A model generated the notes under the pieces. The model saw nothing but the letters and a program-made list of their open reading frames with translations, did not search any database and was not told the origin of the DNA. Made by a program: the position numbers and the translations under genes. From contig JAZLBZ010000039.1 in the NCBI GenBank assembly GCA_045613945.1, positions 1 through 12,474 on the forward strand: a DNA stretch of 12,474 bases, in the 5' to 3' direction. Every line of letters begins with the position of its first letter. Position 1 is the stretch's first letter. Positions 1 through 7,807 of the stretch are shown here, piece by piece. This DNA is from HGM04593 sp045613945. Its GTDB lineage: Bacteria > Bacteroidota > Bacteroidia > Bacteroidales > Bacteroidaceae.

Positions 1-684
1 CTCCATAATGCCACGCTTGATACCCTGAAGTTCGTCGCCGGCACCGGTTATCTGTATAAGCAGGAAGAAATCGACCATTGAATATACAGCGGTCTCGCTC
101 TGCCCTACACCTACCGTCTCGACAAAAACCTTGTCATACCCGGCTGCCTCGCAAAGCACAATGGTCTCACGCGTCTTACGCGCCACGCCACCAAGGGATC
201 CTGCCGAGGCACTGGGTCGTATGAAGGCGTCACGATGCAAGGAAAGACGCTCCATACGCGTCTTGTCACCCAAAATGCTACCTTTACTTCTTTCACTGCT
301 GGGATCCACCGCAAGAACCGCAAGTTTACCGCCACAACGCTCAAGGACGTGCATTCCGAACGCATCAATGGAGGTACTCTTTCCCGCACCGGGAACACCG
401 GTTATGCCAATACGCACCGATCTGCCCGAATGGGGAAGGCAACGCTCGACAACCTCCTGCGCTATGACCTGATGTTCCGGCAACAGGCTCTCCACAAGCG
501 TTACGGCCCTACTGAGCATGGTGACATCTCCACGCAGTATACCCTCGACATAATCGTTTACCGTCAATGCTGCCGGTCGCTTACGGCGCATTGAAGAGAG
601 ATAAGGGTTCACCGAACCCAATGACTCCACGCCACCGTTCACCTTGAGCCCTTTGTATATCTTGTCATTTTCGGGATGTTCCAT
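1..684 (-). CDS. meaB: MeaB/ArgK-family GTPase, C-terminus cut by window edge
   Basis: This is the N-terminal 228 residues of a G3E-type P-loop GTPase of the MeaB/ArgK family; full members are roughly 330-370 residues, so the C-terminal part lies beyond base 1. The frame is open from ATG at 684 to the edge. Visible motifs are the P-loop GVPGAGKST (residues 96-104), the DPSS motif (127-130) followed by GSILGDKTRM (135-144), ETVGVGQSE (189-197) and GAGDELQGIKRGIME at the truncated end. Family members bind methylmalonyl-CoA mutase, gating and protecting its adenosylcobalamin cofactor in the cytoplasm. That fits the succinate/propionate pathway of Bacteroidales, but the mutase genes are not in this window. 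The start is supported by a promoter-like motif ending about 20 bases upstream. The family is clear; the partner is inferred from homology. Confidence 0.93.
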   Translation of the reverse strand, partial: MEHPENDKIYKGLKVNGGVESLGSVNPYLSSMRRKRPAALTVNDYVEGILRGDVTMLSRAVTLVESLLPEHQVIAQEVVERCLPHSGRSVRIGITGVPGAGKSTSIDAFGMHVLERCGGKLAVLAVDPSSERSKGSILGDKTRMERLSLHRDAFIRPSASAGSLGGVARKTRETIVLCEAAGYDKVFVETVGVGQSETAVYSMVDFFLLIQITGAGDELQGIKRGIME

Positions 685-703
685 ATAACACGAATCTATG
701 TAG

Positions 704-734
704 CGAAGATAACAATTAAGAAGAATAAAAGCAA
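704..734 (-). promoter_or_regulatory. Candidate promoter of meaB
   Basis: On the minus strand TTG (732-734) is followed after 20 nt by TATCTTCG (704-711), one mismatch from the Bacteroidetes -7 consensus TAnnTTTG. Transcription would start near 697, giving a leader of about 13 nt. The motif starts in the T-rich tail of the preceding terminator. Confidence 0.5.
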
Positions 735-735
735 C

Positions 736-760
736 AGGGCTGCCATTTTTTGGCAGCCCT
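736..760 (-). terminator. Rho-independent terminator of the DUF3332 gene
   Basis: A perfect 10-bp stem, AGGGCTGCCA (736-745) with TGGCAGCCCT (751-760), has a 5-nt loop. It lies 25 nt beyond the stop of the DUF3332 gene, and on the minus strand it is followed by a T-rich run (GTTGCTTTTATTC). It separates that gene from meaB. Confidence 0.85.
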
Positions 761-785
761 GCATATCACAATATCATTCAAAGAA

Positions 786-1322
786 TCAATTGTTCATTGC
801 ATAATCATTCACGAACATCTGAGCCTTATTAACACCTTCGGCATCAAGTGTAATGTCTACGGTTGTGTCACCTACATAAAGCTGGGCTGTATTGTCAGAA
901 TTGAGCTTCACAAGATTCACAGTCTGGTCACCATACTGAGCGCTCCATACCTGCTCGTTCTCATCATAGATAAGGTTCATTGCAGTCTTGCCATCTGAAA
1001 TTGTATATCCGTTCTCAAGAGCTGTAACCTGTACATCAACACCCTGTGCGTTCTTCACGATCTTTGTCTCACCTGGCTCTGCAACAAGGCTCTCACCAGT
1101 CCAGAATTCAACAGAGTTAAGGACAACGCCATCAACAAACAATGCAATAGGATATACTGGAACAACATGAAGCGCCACAAACACGACCTCATTCACGAAC
1201 TTGTCACCAAGACCCTCATTCCAATCCTTGATATTGTTTGTCAAGCGGAATGAACCGATACAAGATGAAAGAAGGAGAGTTGCAGTAAGCAACAACGCTG
1301 TGAATTTGAAATTCTTTTTCAT
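786..1322 (-). CDS. DUF3332 family lipoprotein
   Basis: A 178-residue protein with a lipoprotein signal: basic MKKNFKF, a hydrophobic run, and a lipobox LSSC with Cys21 as the expected lipidated residue, so it is probably membrane-anchored. The segment after the cysteine (IGSFRLTN, then about 12 residues on KFVNEVVF, a hydrophobic stretch at about 43-66, and VEFWTG near residue 70) matches what I know of the DUF3332 family of Bacteroidetes. The C-terminal half (about 75-178) is polar and probably beta-rich, with repeated short strands of the type TVNLVKL and TVDITL. The start lacks a Shine-Dalgarno sequence, as is usual in this phylum. It is a single-gene unit with its own promoter and terminator. 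The molecular function of the family is not known to me. Confidence 0.88.
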   Translation of the reverse strand: MKKNFKFTALLLTATLLLSSCIGSFRLTNNIKDWNEGLGDKFVNEVVFVALHVVPVYPIALFVDGVVLNSVEFWTGESLVAEPGETKIVKNAQGVDVQVTALENGYTISDGKTAMNLIYDENEQVWSAQYGDQTVNLVKLNSDNTAQLYVGDTTVDITLDAEGVNKAQMFVNDYAMNN

Positions 1323-1392
1323 AGTAATTGTTTTTAAGGATTAATAAAAATTGGTGTGACCGGCAACTCTTTTTGCTCAGGCATCACGACCG

Positions 1393-1421
1393 CAAATTTA
1401 TCATTTTTTCAATAAACACAA
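1393..1421 (-). promoter_or_regulatory. Promoter of the DUF3332 lipoprotein gene
   Basis: On the minus strand TTG (1419-1421), an 18-nt spacer and TAAATTTG (1393-1400) match the Bacteroidetes TTTG / TAnnTTTG promoter. Transcription would start near 1385, about 60 nt before the ATG at 1322. Confidence 0.65.
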
Positions 1422-1510
1422 CATCTTTGCCGACTTTTTTTATCCACAATGCTGTTTTTTATATAAAATTCACAACCGCGCACACCTGCTTGCTGTTTTT
1501 ATGCGAACAA

Positions 1511-1542
1511 AGAAAGAGGCTGTCCCATTCAGGAACAGCCTC
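1511..1542 (-). terminator. Rho-independent terminator of pepD
   Basis: GAGGCTGT (1516-1523) pairs with ACAGCCTC (1535-1542), 8 bp, with two more GC pairs possible inside after a mismatch. On the minus strand it is followed by TTTCTTTGTT. It starts 24 nt after the pepD stop and isolates pepD from the DUF3332 promoter. Confidence 0.8.
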
Positions 1543-1565
1543 CGGACCATATATACCTTTAATAA

Positions 1566-3023
1566 TTAAAGTACGCCATTAACCACGAGTGACTTCACCA
1601 AAGAATAGAACTTCTCTACTGTAGGAATCTCTACGCGCTCAGTAGGAGAGTGTGGAGACATCAATGTGGGACCGAACGATACCATATCCATACCTGGATA
1701 GTTGGTAGAGATGATACCGCACTCAAGGCCGGCGTGGATAACGCGTACATCGGGCATCTTGCCGAACATGTCGTTATATGCATTCTTCAGCGCTGCCAGC
1801 AATGGAGAGTTCACGTTTGGCTGCCAGCCGCTGTAACCGCCGCTGAGTTCAACCTTCATGCCCGCCATTGCAAAACAACTTGACAGTTGCAGTGCAAGGA
1901 ATTCCTTCATTGTATCACAAGAACTGCGTGCAAGGATATTAATCTCGGCCTTGCCCTCACCTATCTTTACAATAGAGAGGTTGCTTGATGTCTCAACAGT
2001 GTCAGGGATTGTAGGGATAAAGCGCAAAACGCCATCGTGGCAAGCGAGGATAACATCAACAAGATTGTCCTGAATCTCCTGTGGCACAACAGTCTCGGGC
2101 ATCTCGGTCTCACTCACTGTGATTGTGATACCCTCCTCAATTGTAGCGTACTCGCTGTTGTAGAGCGCCTCGTACTTTGCAGCAATCTCCTTGAGTTCGT
2201 CAATAGCCTCCTCGGGCAATGTGAGAACAACCTCGCAACTTGCAGGGATAGCGTTGCGCATGTTGCCACCGTTCCAGCTTGCAAGCACAACTGCAAGTTC
2301 GTCCATTGCCTCGCGAACGAAACGCGCCATCAACTTGTTGGCATTACCGCGACCGGCGTTGATTTCAAGACCCGAGTGACCACCGCGAAGACCCTTGAGC
2401 TGAACACGCACAGCAACATCAGCGTCATCGCTCTCCTCTTCCATAAACTCCATTGAAGCAGAGATATCAAGACCGCCTGCACAGCCAATGTAGAGGACAC
2501 CCTCCTCCTCTGAGTCAAGGTTCAGCAACAATTCACCCTCGAGTTCGCCACCTTTGAGGCCGAACGCACCGTACATACCGGTCTCTTCATCGGCTGTGAT
2601 GAGCGCCTCAAGCGGACCATGCTGCAGCGAAGCATCCTCCATAATTGCCATGATAGCAGCAACGCCAAGACCATTGTCGGCACCAAGCGTAGTGTTATCG
2701 GCATAAAGCCAGTCACCCTTCACCACTGTTGTGATAGGGTCATTCTCAAAATCGTGCTTGCTGTCGGGAGTCTTCTGTGGCACCATGTCCATATGTGCCT
2801 GCAGAATGATACCCTTGCGATTCTCAAGGCCTGGAGTAGCAGGCTTGCGCATAATGATGTTGCCGGCCTCATCCTGCCATGTCTCAACATTGATGCTCTT
2901 ACCGAAGTCGAGCAGATATTTCTGAATTTTCTCAAGATGGCCCGATGGACGGGGAACCTGTGTCAACGCCTCGAAGTGCTTCCACACCTCGCGTGGCTGA
3001 AGATCTTTAATTGTAATTGCCAT
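1566..3023 (-). CDS. pepD: Aminoacyl-histidine dipeptidase (M20C, PepD)
   Basis: A 485-residue cytosolic metallopeptidase of family M20, the same length as E. coli PepD. It hydrolyses Xaa-His dipeptides such as carnosine and, in many homologues, a wide range of dipeptides. Metal-site motifs are in order: HMD (His77, Asp79), GADNG (Asp116, the bridging carboxylate), the catalytic pair DEE at 145-147 (general base plus metal ligand), NLD (Asp170) and PHSPTE near the end (His458). GGHSG at 214-218 marks the dimerisation/lid domain. The start is ATG at 3023 without a Shine-Dalgarno sequence. The stop of the upstream membrane-protein gene is 36 nt away and no promoter motif lies between, so the two are probably co-transcribed. 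A terminator follows. Confidence 0.95.
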   Translation of the reverse strand: MAITIKDLQPREVWKHFEALTQVPRPSGHLEKIQKYLLDFGKSINVETWQDEAGNIIMRKPATPGLENRKGIILQAHMDMVPQKTPDSKHDFENDPITTVVKGDWLYADNTTLGADNGLGVAAIMAIMEDASLQHGPLEALITADEETGMYGAFGLKGGELEGELLLNLDSEEEGVLYIGCAGGLDISASMEFMEEESDDADVAVRVQLKGLRGGHSGLEINAGRGNANKLMARFVREAMDELAVVLASWNGGNMRNAIPASCEVVLTLPEEAIDELKEIAAKYEALYNSEYATIEEGITITVSETEMPETVVPQEIQDNLVDVILACHDGVLRFIPTIPDTVETSSNLSIVKIGEGKAEINILARSSCDTMKEFLALQLSSCFAMAGMKVELSGGYSGWQPNVNSPLLAALKNAYNDMFGKMPDVRVIHAGLECGIISTNYPGMDMVSFGPTLMSPHSPTERVEIPTVEKFYSLVKSLVVNGVL

Positions 3024-3059
3024 AATGTTAAATTATTAATTATAAGTACTTTATTTCCT

Positions 3060-4052
3060 TTATCTTTTTTTTCTCCTGACAAGCCCCCTCAACTGCAACG
3101 CAGCAATGCCGTAAAGGCCCAACAAGGCAACAAGCAAAGTCTGGGTGCTATGTACTATCAACGCAAAAACCTGCGCGTCGGTTGTAGATATTCCGTAAAG
3201 CATCATTATGCTTATTATCGCATAGTGCCAGGGACCAGCTCCGTTCGGTGTGGGCACAACCACAGCAATGCTGCCACCCACAAATAGCAACAGCCCCGCA
3301 GCCACCGACAGCCCGCTGCTGAATCCGAAGCAGAAGAAACAGAGGTAGAACTGCATGAAGTAGCAGAACCATATACCCACTGTCTCAACAACGAACAGCC
3401 AGCCGTTCTTCATCTTTCTCAATGAGAGAAGCCCCTCTATGAAACGCGCAGCAAAGGTCTTTATCTTTTGCCAGATAGCCAGTTTGCGCAAGAAGAAAAA
3501 AAGCAGCACCGCAATCGCCAACAGCGACAACGCTGCAATCACCAGCCCGCTTGGGGTGGAGAGCATTGAGCCACCGGGCACGCCGATGCCGGCCTCACCA
3601 ACAAAATCACAGAACACCGGCCACTGCAGCACAACCGCAACAACAGTGATGAGCAGCACCATCAGCGTGTCAATCATACGCTCCATCACCAGCGTGCCAA
3701 GAGCGTGTGCAAAGGGAACGTGTTCATACCTTTCGAGTATCACACAGCGCGACACCTCGCCAACACGTGGCAGCACCAGGTTCGCCGCATACGCGACATA
3801 TACCGAATCGACACAGGTCGCAGCCGAAGGAGTGTATCCCAAAGGTGCCAGTGTCAGTTTCCAGCGCCAGCCCCTGATGACATGGCTCAGCACACCAAAG
3901 ACCACTGTGACGGCAAACCACCACAGGTTCATGCCCCCCAGTTCACTCCAAAGCAGCGAAAAGTCAAAATCGGCATACACCATGTACAGGATGAAGGCAC
4001 CCAGCACAATAGGCAGCACAGTTTTTAACGTATAATTGAAAATCTTTTTCAC
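3060..4052 (-). CDS. UPF0104 / lysylphosphatidylglycerol-synthase-like integral membrane protein (flippase-like domain)
   Basis: A 330-residue, very hydrophobic protein with eight or nine likely membrane segments (about 8-26, 41-60, 84-97, 126-146, 168-188, 217-241, 247-268 and 275-322). Motifs fit the LPG_synthase_TM family (PF03706): GWRWKL (61-66), NLVLPRVGEVSR (91-102, the conserved N-P-R-GE-R pattern), ER..D (124-128) and PTPNGAGPWHY (267-277). There is no soluble aminoacyl-transferase domain like that of MprF, so lysyl-PG synthesis itself is unlikely. Related stand-alone proteins are usually annotated as flippase-like or membrane proteins of unknown substrate. The start is ATG at 4052 without a Shine-Dalgarno sequence. 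It is divergent from rsmA and upstream of pepD by 36 nt. The family call is firm; the function is open. Confidence 0.88.
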   Translation of the reverse strand: MKKIFNYTLKTVLPIVLGAFILYMVYADFDFSLLWSELGGMNLWWFAVTVVFGVLSHVIRGWRWKLTLAPLGYTPSAATCVDSVYVAYAANLVLPRVGEVSRCVILERYEHVPFAHALGTLVMERMIDTLMVLLITVVAVVLQWPVFCDFVGEAGIGVPGGSMLSTPSGLVIAALSLLAIAVLLFFFLRKLAIWQKIKTFAARFIEGLLSLRKMKNGWLFVVETVGIWFCYFMQFYLCFFCFGFSSGLSVAAGLLLFVGGSIAVVVPTPNGAGPWHYAIISIMMLYGISTTDAQVFALIVHSTQTLLVALLGLYGIAALQLRGLVRRKKR

Positions 4053-4056
4053 AACT

Positions 4057-4090
4057 TTTGAAGTGTTTTTAATAGTTTTGGTTAACTTTG
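4057..4090 (+). promoter_or_regulatory. Promoter of the rsmA-mgtE-hydrolase operon
   Basis: TTTG (4057-4060), a 22-nt spacer and TAACTTTG (4083-4090) match both boxes of the Bacteroidetes promoter. The predicted start near 4097 leaves a leader of about 100 nt. That leader holds an 8-bp inverted repeat, GCTTTTTT (4159-4166) with AAAAAAGC (4181-4188), just before the ATG. I see no M-box-like magnesium riboswitch in it. Confidence 0.7.
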
Positions 4091-4128
4091 CAACATTGCG
4101 ACAGTGCCAAATGGCGCAAGTCTCATCG

Positions 4129-4160
4129 CAAAGATAAAATAATTATTGATAATAAACTGC
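4129..4160 (-). promoter_or_regulatory. Candidate promoter of the UPF0104-pepD unit
   Basis: On the minus strand TATCTTTG (4129-4136) is a perfect TAnnTTTG box. The -33 region is weak (a TTTA-type motif about 17-20 nt upstream). The predicted start near 4122 gives a leader of about 70 nt. It overlaps the rsmA leader on the other strand. Confidence 0.5.
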
Positions 4161-4196
4161 TTTTTTAAGCATTATTAAATAAAAAAGCGACTGACG

Positions 4197-4982
4197 ATGA
4201 AGGAAGTAACGGCAAAAAAAAGATTAGGACAGCATTTTCTCATAGACTTGTCCATTGCAAAGAGAATAGCGGACACCGTCGATGTCTGCCCCGGAATTCC
4301 CATTCTTGAAGTCGGCCCGGGTATGGGTGTGCTCACCCGTTTCCTGCTCGAGAAGCAGCACCCGCTGAAGGTTGTGGAGATTGACGAGGAGTCTGTAGCC
4401 TATCTTTGCACCAACCTGCCACAGTTACAGGAGGAGAACATCATCCCCGACGATTTCCTGAAGATGCACCTCGACCGCCTGTTCAGCGGCGAACAATTCA
4501 TGCTCATAGGCAATTATCCTTATAACATATCCAGCCAGATATTCTTCAAGATGCTCGACTACAAGGAGTTCATCCCTTATTGTAGCGGAATGATACAGAA
4601 AGAGGTGGGCGAACGCCTTGCTGCCGGCCCCGGCACAAAGGCATATGGCATACTCAGCATCTTCATCCAGTTGTGGTACGATGTAGAGTACCTTTTCACC
4701 GTCGACGAGAACGTATTCTCGCCACCGCCAAAGGTAAAGAGCGCAGTTGTCCTCATGAAGCGCAACAGCCGCCAGTCACTTGAGTGCAATGATGAACTGT
4801 TCCGCAAGATTGTAAAGGGCACCTTCAACCAGCGCCGCAAGAAACTGCGCAACTCAATACAGCAGATTGTGGGCAAGGAATCGCAGTTGCTCAGCGACCC
4901 CATCCTCGACAAGCGCCCCGAGCAATTGTCCATTGAGGATTTCATAGAGTTGACAAACAAAGTCGAACGCGATTTGGCATAA
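4197..4982 (+). CDS. rsmA: 16S rRNA (adenine1518/1519-N6) dimethyltransferase RsmA (KsgA)
   Basis: A 261-residue class I SAM methyltransferase that dimethylates the two adjacent adenines in helix 45 of 16S rRNA late in small-subunit assembly. Diagnostic motifs are AKKRLGQHFL (6-15), EVGPGMG (38-44, SAM motif I), EID (61-63, SAM ribose contact), DDF (85-87), NYPYN (106-110, the catalytic NLPY motif with Tyr for Leu), FSPPPKVKSAVV (174-185) and QRRKKLRNS in the small C-terminal domain. Length is normal. The start ATG at 4197 keeps the conserved N-terminus complete. It is the first gene of a three-gene operon, with the next ATG 12 nt after its stop. Confidence 0.97.
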   Translation: MKEVTAKKRLGQHFLIDLSIAKRIADTVDVCPGIPILEVGPGMGVLTRFLLEKQHPLKVVEIDEESVAYLCTNLPQLQEENIIPDDFLKMHLDRLFSGEQFMLIGNYPYNISSQIFFKMLDYKEFIPYCSGMIQKEVGERLAAGPGTKAYGILSIFIQLWYDVEYLFTVDENVFSPPPKVKSAVVLMKRNSRQSLECNDELFRKIVKGTFNQRRKKLRNSIQQIVGKESQLLSDPILDKRPEQLSIEDFIELTNKVERDLA

Positions 4983-4994
4983 AAGCAGAGATTT

Positions 4995-6347
4995 ATGACA
5001 CAGGAATTCATCAACCACATAAAGGAACTCATTGGCAAGAAGGACTCTGTTATGCTGCAGGAGGCCGTGTCAAGGCTGCACCCTGCCGACATTGCCGAGA
5101 TTTGCCTTGAGTTGACCACCGAGCAGGCGCGTTTTCTTTACCGCCAGCTTGACAACGAGACTGCCGCCGACGCCCTCATTGAAATGGATGAGGACCTGCG
5201 TAACGACCTTCTCGAGGAACTCCCCTCCGAGGCCATTGCCAAGCGTTTCGTCAACTACATGGACACCGACGACGCGGTGGAGATTATCCGCGACATGGAC
5301 GAGGAGAAACAGGAGGAGGTACTCTCGAACATCCAGGATATTGAACTTGCCGGCGACATTGTAGACCTATTGCAGTACGACGAGGACACCGCCGGTGGTC
5401 TCATGAGTACAGAGATGGTTGTCGTTAACGGAAACTGGAGTATGCCCGAGTGCCTCAAGGAGATGCGCCAGCAGGCCGAGGAACTCGACGACATATACTA
5501 CATCTACGTTGTCGATGACGATGAGCGCCTTTGCGGCCTTTTCCCGCTCAAGAAGATGATTACCAGCCCATCAGTCTCAAAGGTAAAGCACGTGATGGAG
5601 ACAAACATCACCAGCGTCGATGTAGACACCCCCATTGACGAGGTAACAATGCTCATTGAGAAATATAACCTTGTGGCCATCCCCGTTGTCGACAAGATTA
5701 ACCGCCTTGTGGGACAGATTACCGTCGACGACATCATGGACGAGGTACGCGAGCAGACCGAACACGACCAGCAGGTTACCGCCGGTCTTACCCAGGACAT
5801 TGAGACCAGCGACAGCGTCTTCGTGCAATCAAAGGCACGCCTGCCCTGGCTCATCATCGGCATGCTTGGAGGAATCGGCTCGTCATTGCTGCTCAACTGC
5901 TTCACCAATACGCTTGGCAGCCACCCCGAGATGGCACTCTTCATTCCCCTGCTTGCGGGCATGGGAGGTAATGTGGGCACCCAGTCATCGGCCATTGCAG
6001 TGCAGGGACTCGCCAACAACTCGCTCAACCCCAAGCACATTTTCAGGCACATCCTCAAGGAGATGGTTGTGGCCATTATCAACGCCACCATCCTTTCACT
6101 GATGGTATACATCTACAACTTCTTCATGTACGGGGCCATAGACATCGTCACCCTAGCCGTTCCACTCAGCCTCTTTGTGGTAGTGCTCTTTGCGTCGGGA
6201 TTCGGCACGCTTGTCCCAATGGTGCTCGAGAGAATAAACATCAACCCCGCCATTGCCACAGGCCCCTTTATACAGATTATCAACGACCTCAGCGGTATGA
6301 CCTTCTACATGATAATATCAATGCTGCTGAGCAAAATAATGCTATAA
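4995..6347 (+). CDS. mgtE: Magnesium transporter/channel MgtE
   Basis: A 450-residue protein with the full MgtE architecture. An acidic helical N domain (about 20-130) contains repeated EELPSEAIAKRF-like segments. A pair of CBS domains follows (about 132-255; GGLMSTEMV at 134-142 and LVAIPVVD at 226-233), and a membrane domain with five segments starts at about 284. Key membrane motifs are PLLAGMGGNVGTQ (318-330) and the last helix INDLSG with Asp431, at the position of the pore Asp432 in the Thermus structure. The protein is an inner-membrane, Mg2+-gated Mg2+ channel; the CBS and N domains close the pore when cytosolic Mg2+ is high. It lies 12 nt after rsmA and 4 nt before the hydrolase gene, with only a weak purine-rich stretch before its ATG. 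Confidence 0.96.
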   Translation: MTQEFINHIKELIGKKDSVMLQEAVSRLHPADIAEICLELTTEQARFLYRQLDNETAADALIEMDEDLRNDLLEELPSEAIAKRFVNYMDTDDAVEIIRDMDEEKQEEVLSNIQDIELAGDIVDLLQYDEDTAGGLMSTEMVVVNGNWSMPECLKEMRQQAEELDDIYYIYVVDDDERLCGLFPLKKMITSPSVSKVKHVMETNITSVDVDTPIDEVTMLIEKYNLVAIPVVDKINRLVGQITVDDIMDEVREQTEHDQQVTAGLTQDIETSDSVFVQSKARLPWLIIGMLGGIGSSLLLNCFTNTLGSHPEMALFIPLLAGMGGNVGTQSSAIAVQGLANNSLNPKHIFRHILKEMVVAIINATILSLMVYIYNFFMYGAIDIVTLAVPLSLFVVVLFASGFGTLVPMVLERININPAIATGPFIQIINDLSGMTFYMIISMLLSKIML

Positions 6348-6351
6348 CATA

Positions 6352-7572
6352 ATGAACAGAAAAAGCATCATAACAACAATTGCCGCCATTGCGGCATTGT
6401 TGTTTTTTACACCGGGCAAATCCAATGCACAGGTAGACAAGTTCAAGGAGTGGCTGAGTGCGCCGCAGGGCGAACTCGTGCAGCAGCGTTTCGCCGGCAA
6501 GAAACTCGACAAGGCCGAGTGCGACGAGGCGGCAATCATCATCGACTCGCTGTGGATAAGGAAGAGCGCCAGGGAACTTGCCCCGCAGTGGCAGCGCATG
6601 ACCATCACGCACGACTCCATCAAACTCGCCTGCGCATGCCGCGTGTTCGGCCTCACGCCAAAGGACGGCCGCAGCCTCTACATCTCAATGCATGGCGGAG
6701 GTCACTGCCCCAAAGAGGTCAATGACGAGCAGTGGATGAACCAGATTTACCTGTACGAACCGCTCGAGGGTGTCTATGTAGCCCCACGCGCACCCTGGAA
6801 CACATCGGACCTGTGGCACCGCAAGGGACTCGACGAACTGCTCGAGGACCTCATCAGGGCCTGCGTTGTATTTGAGGGCGTGAATCCCAACAAGGTCTAC
6901 CTTCTTGGCTACTCGGCAGGTGGCGATGGCGTGTGGCGCCTTGCGCCACGCATGGCCGACAAGTGGGCCGCCACATCAATGATGGCAGGCCACCCCGGCG
7001 AGTCATCACAAATTAACCTCATCAACACCCCATTCATGATTTGGATGGGCGAGAACGACCACTACTACGACCGCAACATCCTTGCAAAGGAAAAGGCATT
7101 GGTCATGGACTCGCTCAGCGCTGCCCACCCGGGCAAATACCCCCACAGCAACAATATCATTGAGGGCAAGGGACACTGGATGGAGCGTGTCGACACCGCT
7201 GCGCTCGGCTGGATGGCACAGTACCGCCGCAACCCCTACCCCAAGCAGGTCGTGTGGCGACAGGAACTTGTCACCCGCGAGCACTTCTATTGGCTCACAG
7301 CCCCAGCCGACGAGGTTGAGCAGGGCAAGACCGTCATAGCAAGCATTGACGGCAATGTCATCAACATAGAGCAGTGCGACTACAGCCGCCTCACCATCTG
7401 CCTCAACGACCACCTTGTCAACCTTGACAAGAAGGTCACCATCCGCTACAAGGGCAAGAAGATTGCACGCGTCAAGCCACGCCGCACCATCGCAAACCTG
7501 CACCGCAGCCTTAGCGAGCGCAACGACCGCAGTTTTGCCTTCCCCTGTATAATAGATGTAGAACTGAAATAA
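6352..7572 (+). CDS. Secreted alpha/beta hydrolase (esterase/depolymerase-like)
   Basis: A 406-residue protein with a Sec signal peptide (basic MNRK, hydrophobic core to about residue 20, probable cleavage after SNA at 26). The alpha/beta-hydrolase fold is visible: oxyanion-hole HGGG (114-117), nucleophile elbow GYSAG with Ser188, a candidate acid in GENDHYYD (Asp236 or Asp240), and catalytic His275 in EGKGHW. The central region resembles the LpqC/PHB-depolymerase group of esterases. From about residue 300 there is an extra strand-rich C-terminal module that could aid substrate binding. The substrate cannot be read from the sequence; a carbohydrate ester or peptide substrate would be a guess. 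The ATG lies 4 nt after the mgtE stop, so it is translated from the rsmA transcript, and a strong terminator follows. Confidence 0.85.
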   Translation: MNRKSIITTIAAIAALLFFTPGKSNAQVDKFKEWLSAPQGELVQQRFAGKKLDKAECDEAAIIIDSLWIRKSARELAPQWQRMTITHDSIKLACACRVFGLTPKDGRSLYISMHGGGHCPKEVNDEQWMNQIYLYEPLEGVYVAPRAPWNTSDLWHRKGLDELLEDLIRACVVFEGVNPNKVYLLGYSAGGDGVWRLAPRMADKWAATSMMAGHPGESSQINLINTPFMIWMGENDHYYDRNILAKEKALVMDSLSAAHPGKYPHSNNIIEGKGHWMERVDTAALGWMAQYRRNPYPKQVVWRQELVTREHFYWLTAPADEVEQGKTVIASIDGNVINIEQCDYSRLTICLNDHLVNLDKKVTIRYKGKKIARVKPRRTIANLHRSLSERNDRSFAFPCIIDVELK

Positions 7573-7600
7573 TATCCACAAAAGAAGCATATTGCACAAG

Positions 7601-7640
7601 AAAGATGACAGCCACCCTGGGGCGGCTGTCATCTTTTATA
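7601..7640 (+). terminator. Rho-independent terminator of the rsmA-mgtE-hydrolase operon
   Basis: AAAGATGACAGCC (7601-7613) pairs with GGCTGTCATCTTT (7624-7636), a perfect 13-bp stem. The 10-nt loop can add two or three GC pairs, and TTTTATAT follows. It lies 28 nt after the hydrolase stop. Confidence 0.9.
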
Positions 7641-7703
7641 TCCATTTCGCACTAGCGACACACTTTTTTTCTCATTTTTTAAACCAATTCTTAAAATATC
7701 CAT

Positions 7704-7711
7704 TATATTTG
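7704..7711 (+). promoter_or_regulatory. Candidate -7 box of the DUF349 gene promoter
   Basis: TATATTTG matches TAnnTTTG; the -33 region is only a T-run ending about 23 nt upstream. The predicted start near 7718 leaves a leader of about 90 nt before the ATG at 7808. The leader contains a 12-codon open frame (ATG at 7751 to TGA at 7789) with no evidence that it is used. Confidence 0.5.
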
Positions 7712-7807
7712 CAGAAAGTGCAGAAAGACAAATGGGCTTTTCGTTGCAAAATGGAGAGCCACATTGTTTTTTTGCGTTGTATTTTTTGAACCAAAAATTT
7801 TTAAAGA

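Noticed and set aside
131..594. Two overlapping plus-strand open frames at the left end
   Set aside because: They are opposite the MeaB GTPase, whose P-loop and other motifs are read on the minus strand.
3439..4035. 198-codon open frame on the plus strand
   Set aside because: Antisense to the UPF0104 membrane protein; Ser/Thr-rich shadow without motifs.
4097..4196. Magnesium riboswitch (M-box) in the rsmA-mgtE leader
   Set aside because: The leader is AT-rich, about 100 nt, with only a weak 8-bp A/T inverted repeat and no M-box-like conserved blocks.
5504..6112. 202-codon open frame on the minus strand
   Set aside because: Shadow of mgtE, whose plus-strand motifs are unmistakable.
7006..7632. 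208-codon open frame on the minus strand
   Set aside because: It lies opposite the hydrolase gene and the terminator, with a composition expected from antisense of GC-rich codons; no motif.
7751..7789. Upstream 12-codon open frame in the DUF349 leader
   Set aside because: No ribosome-binding or conservation evidence; short AUG frames are expected by chance in a 90-nt leader.
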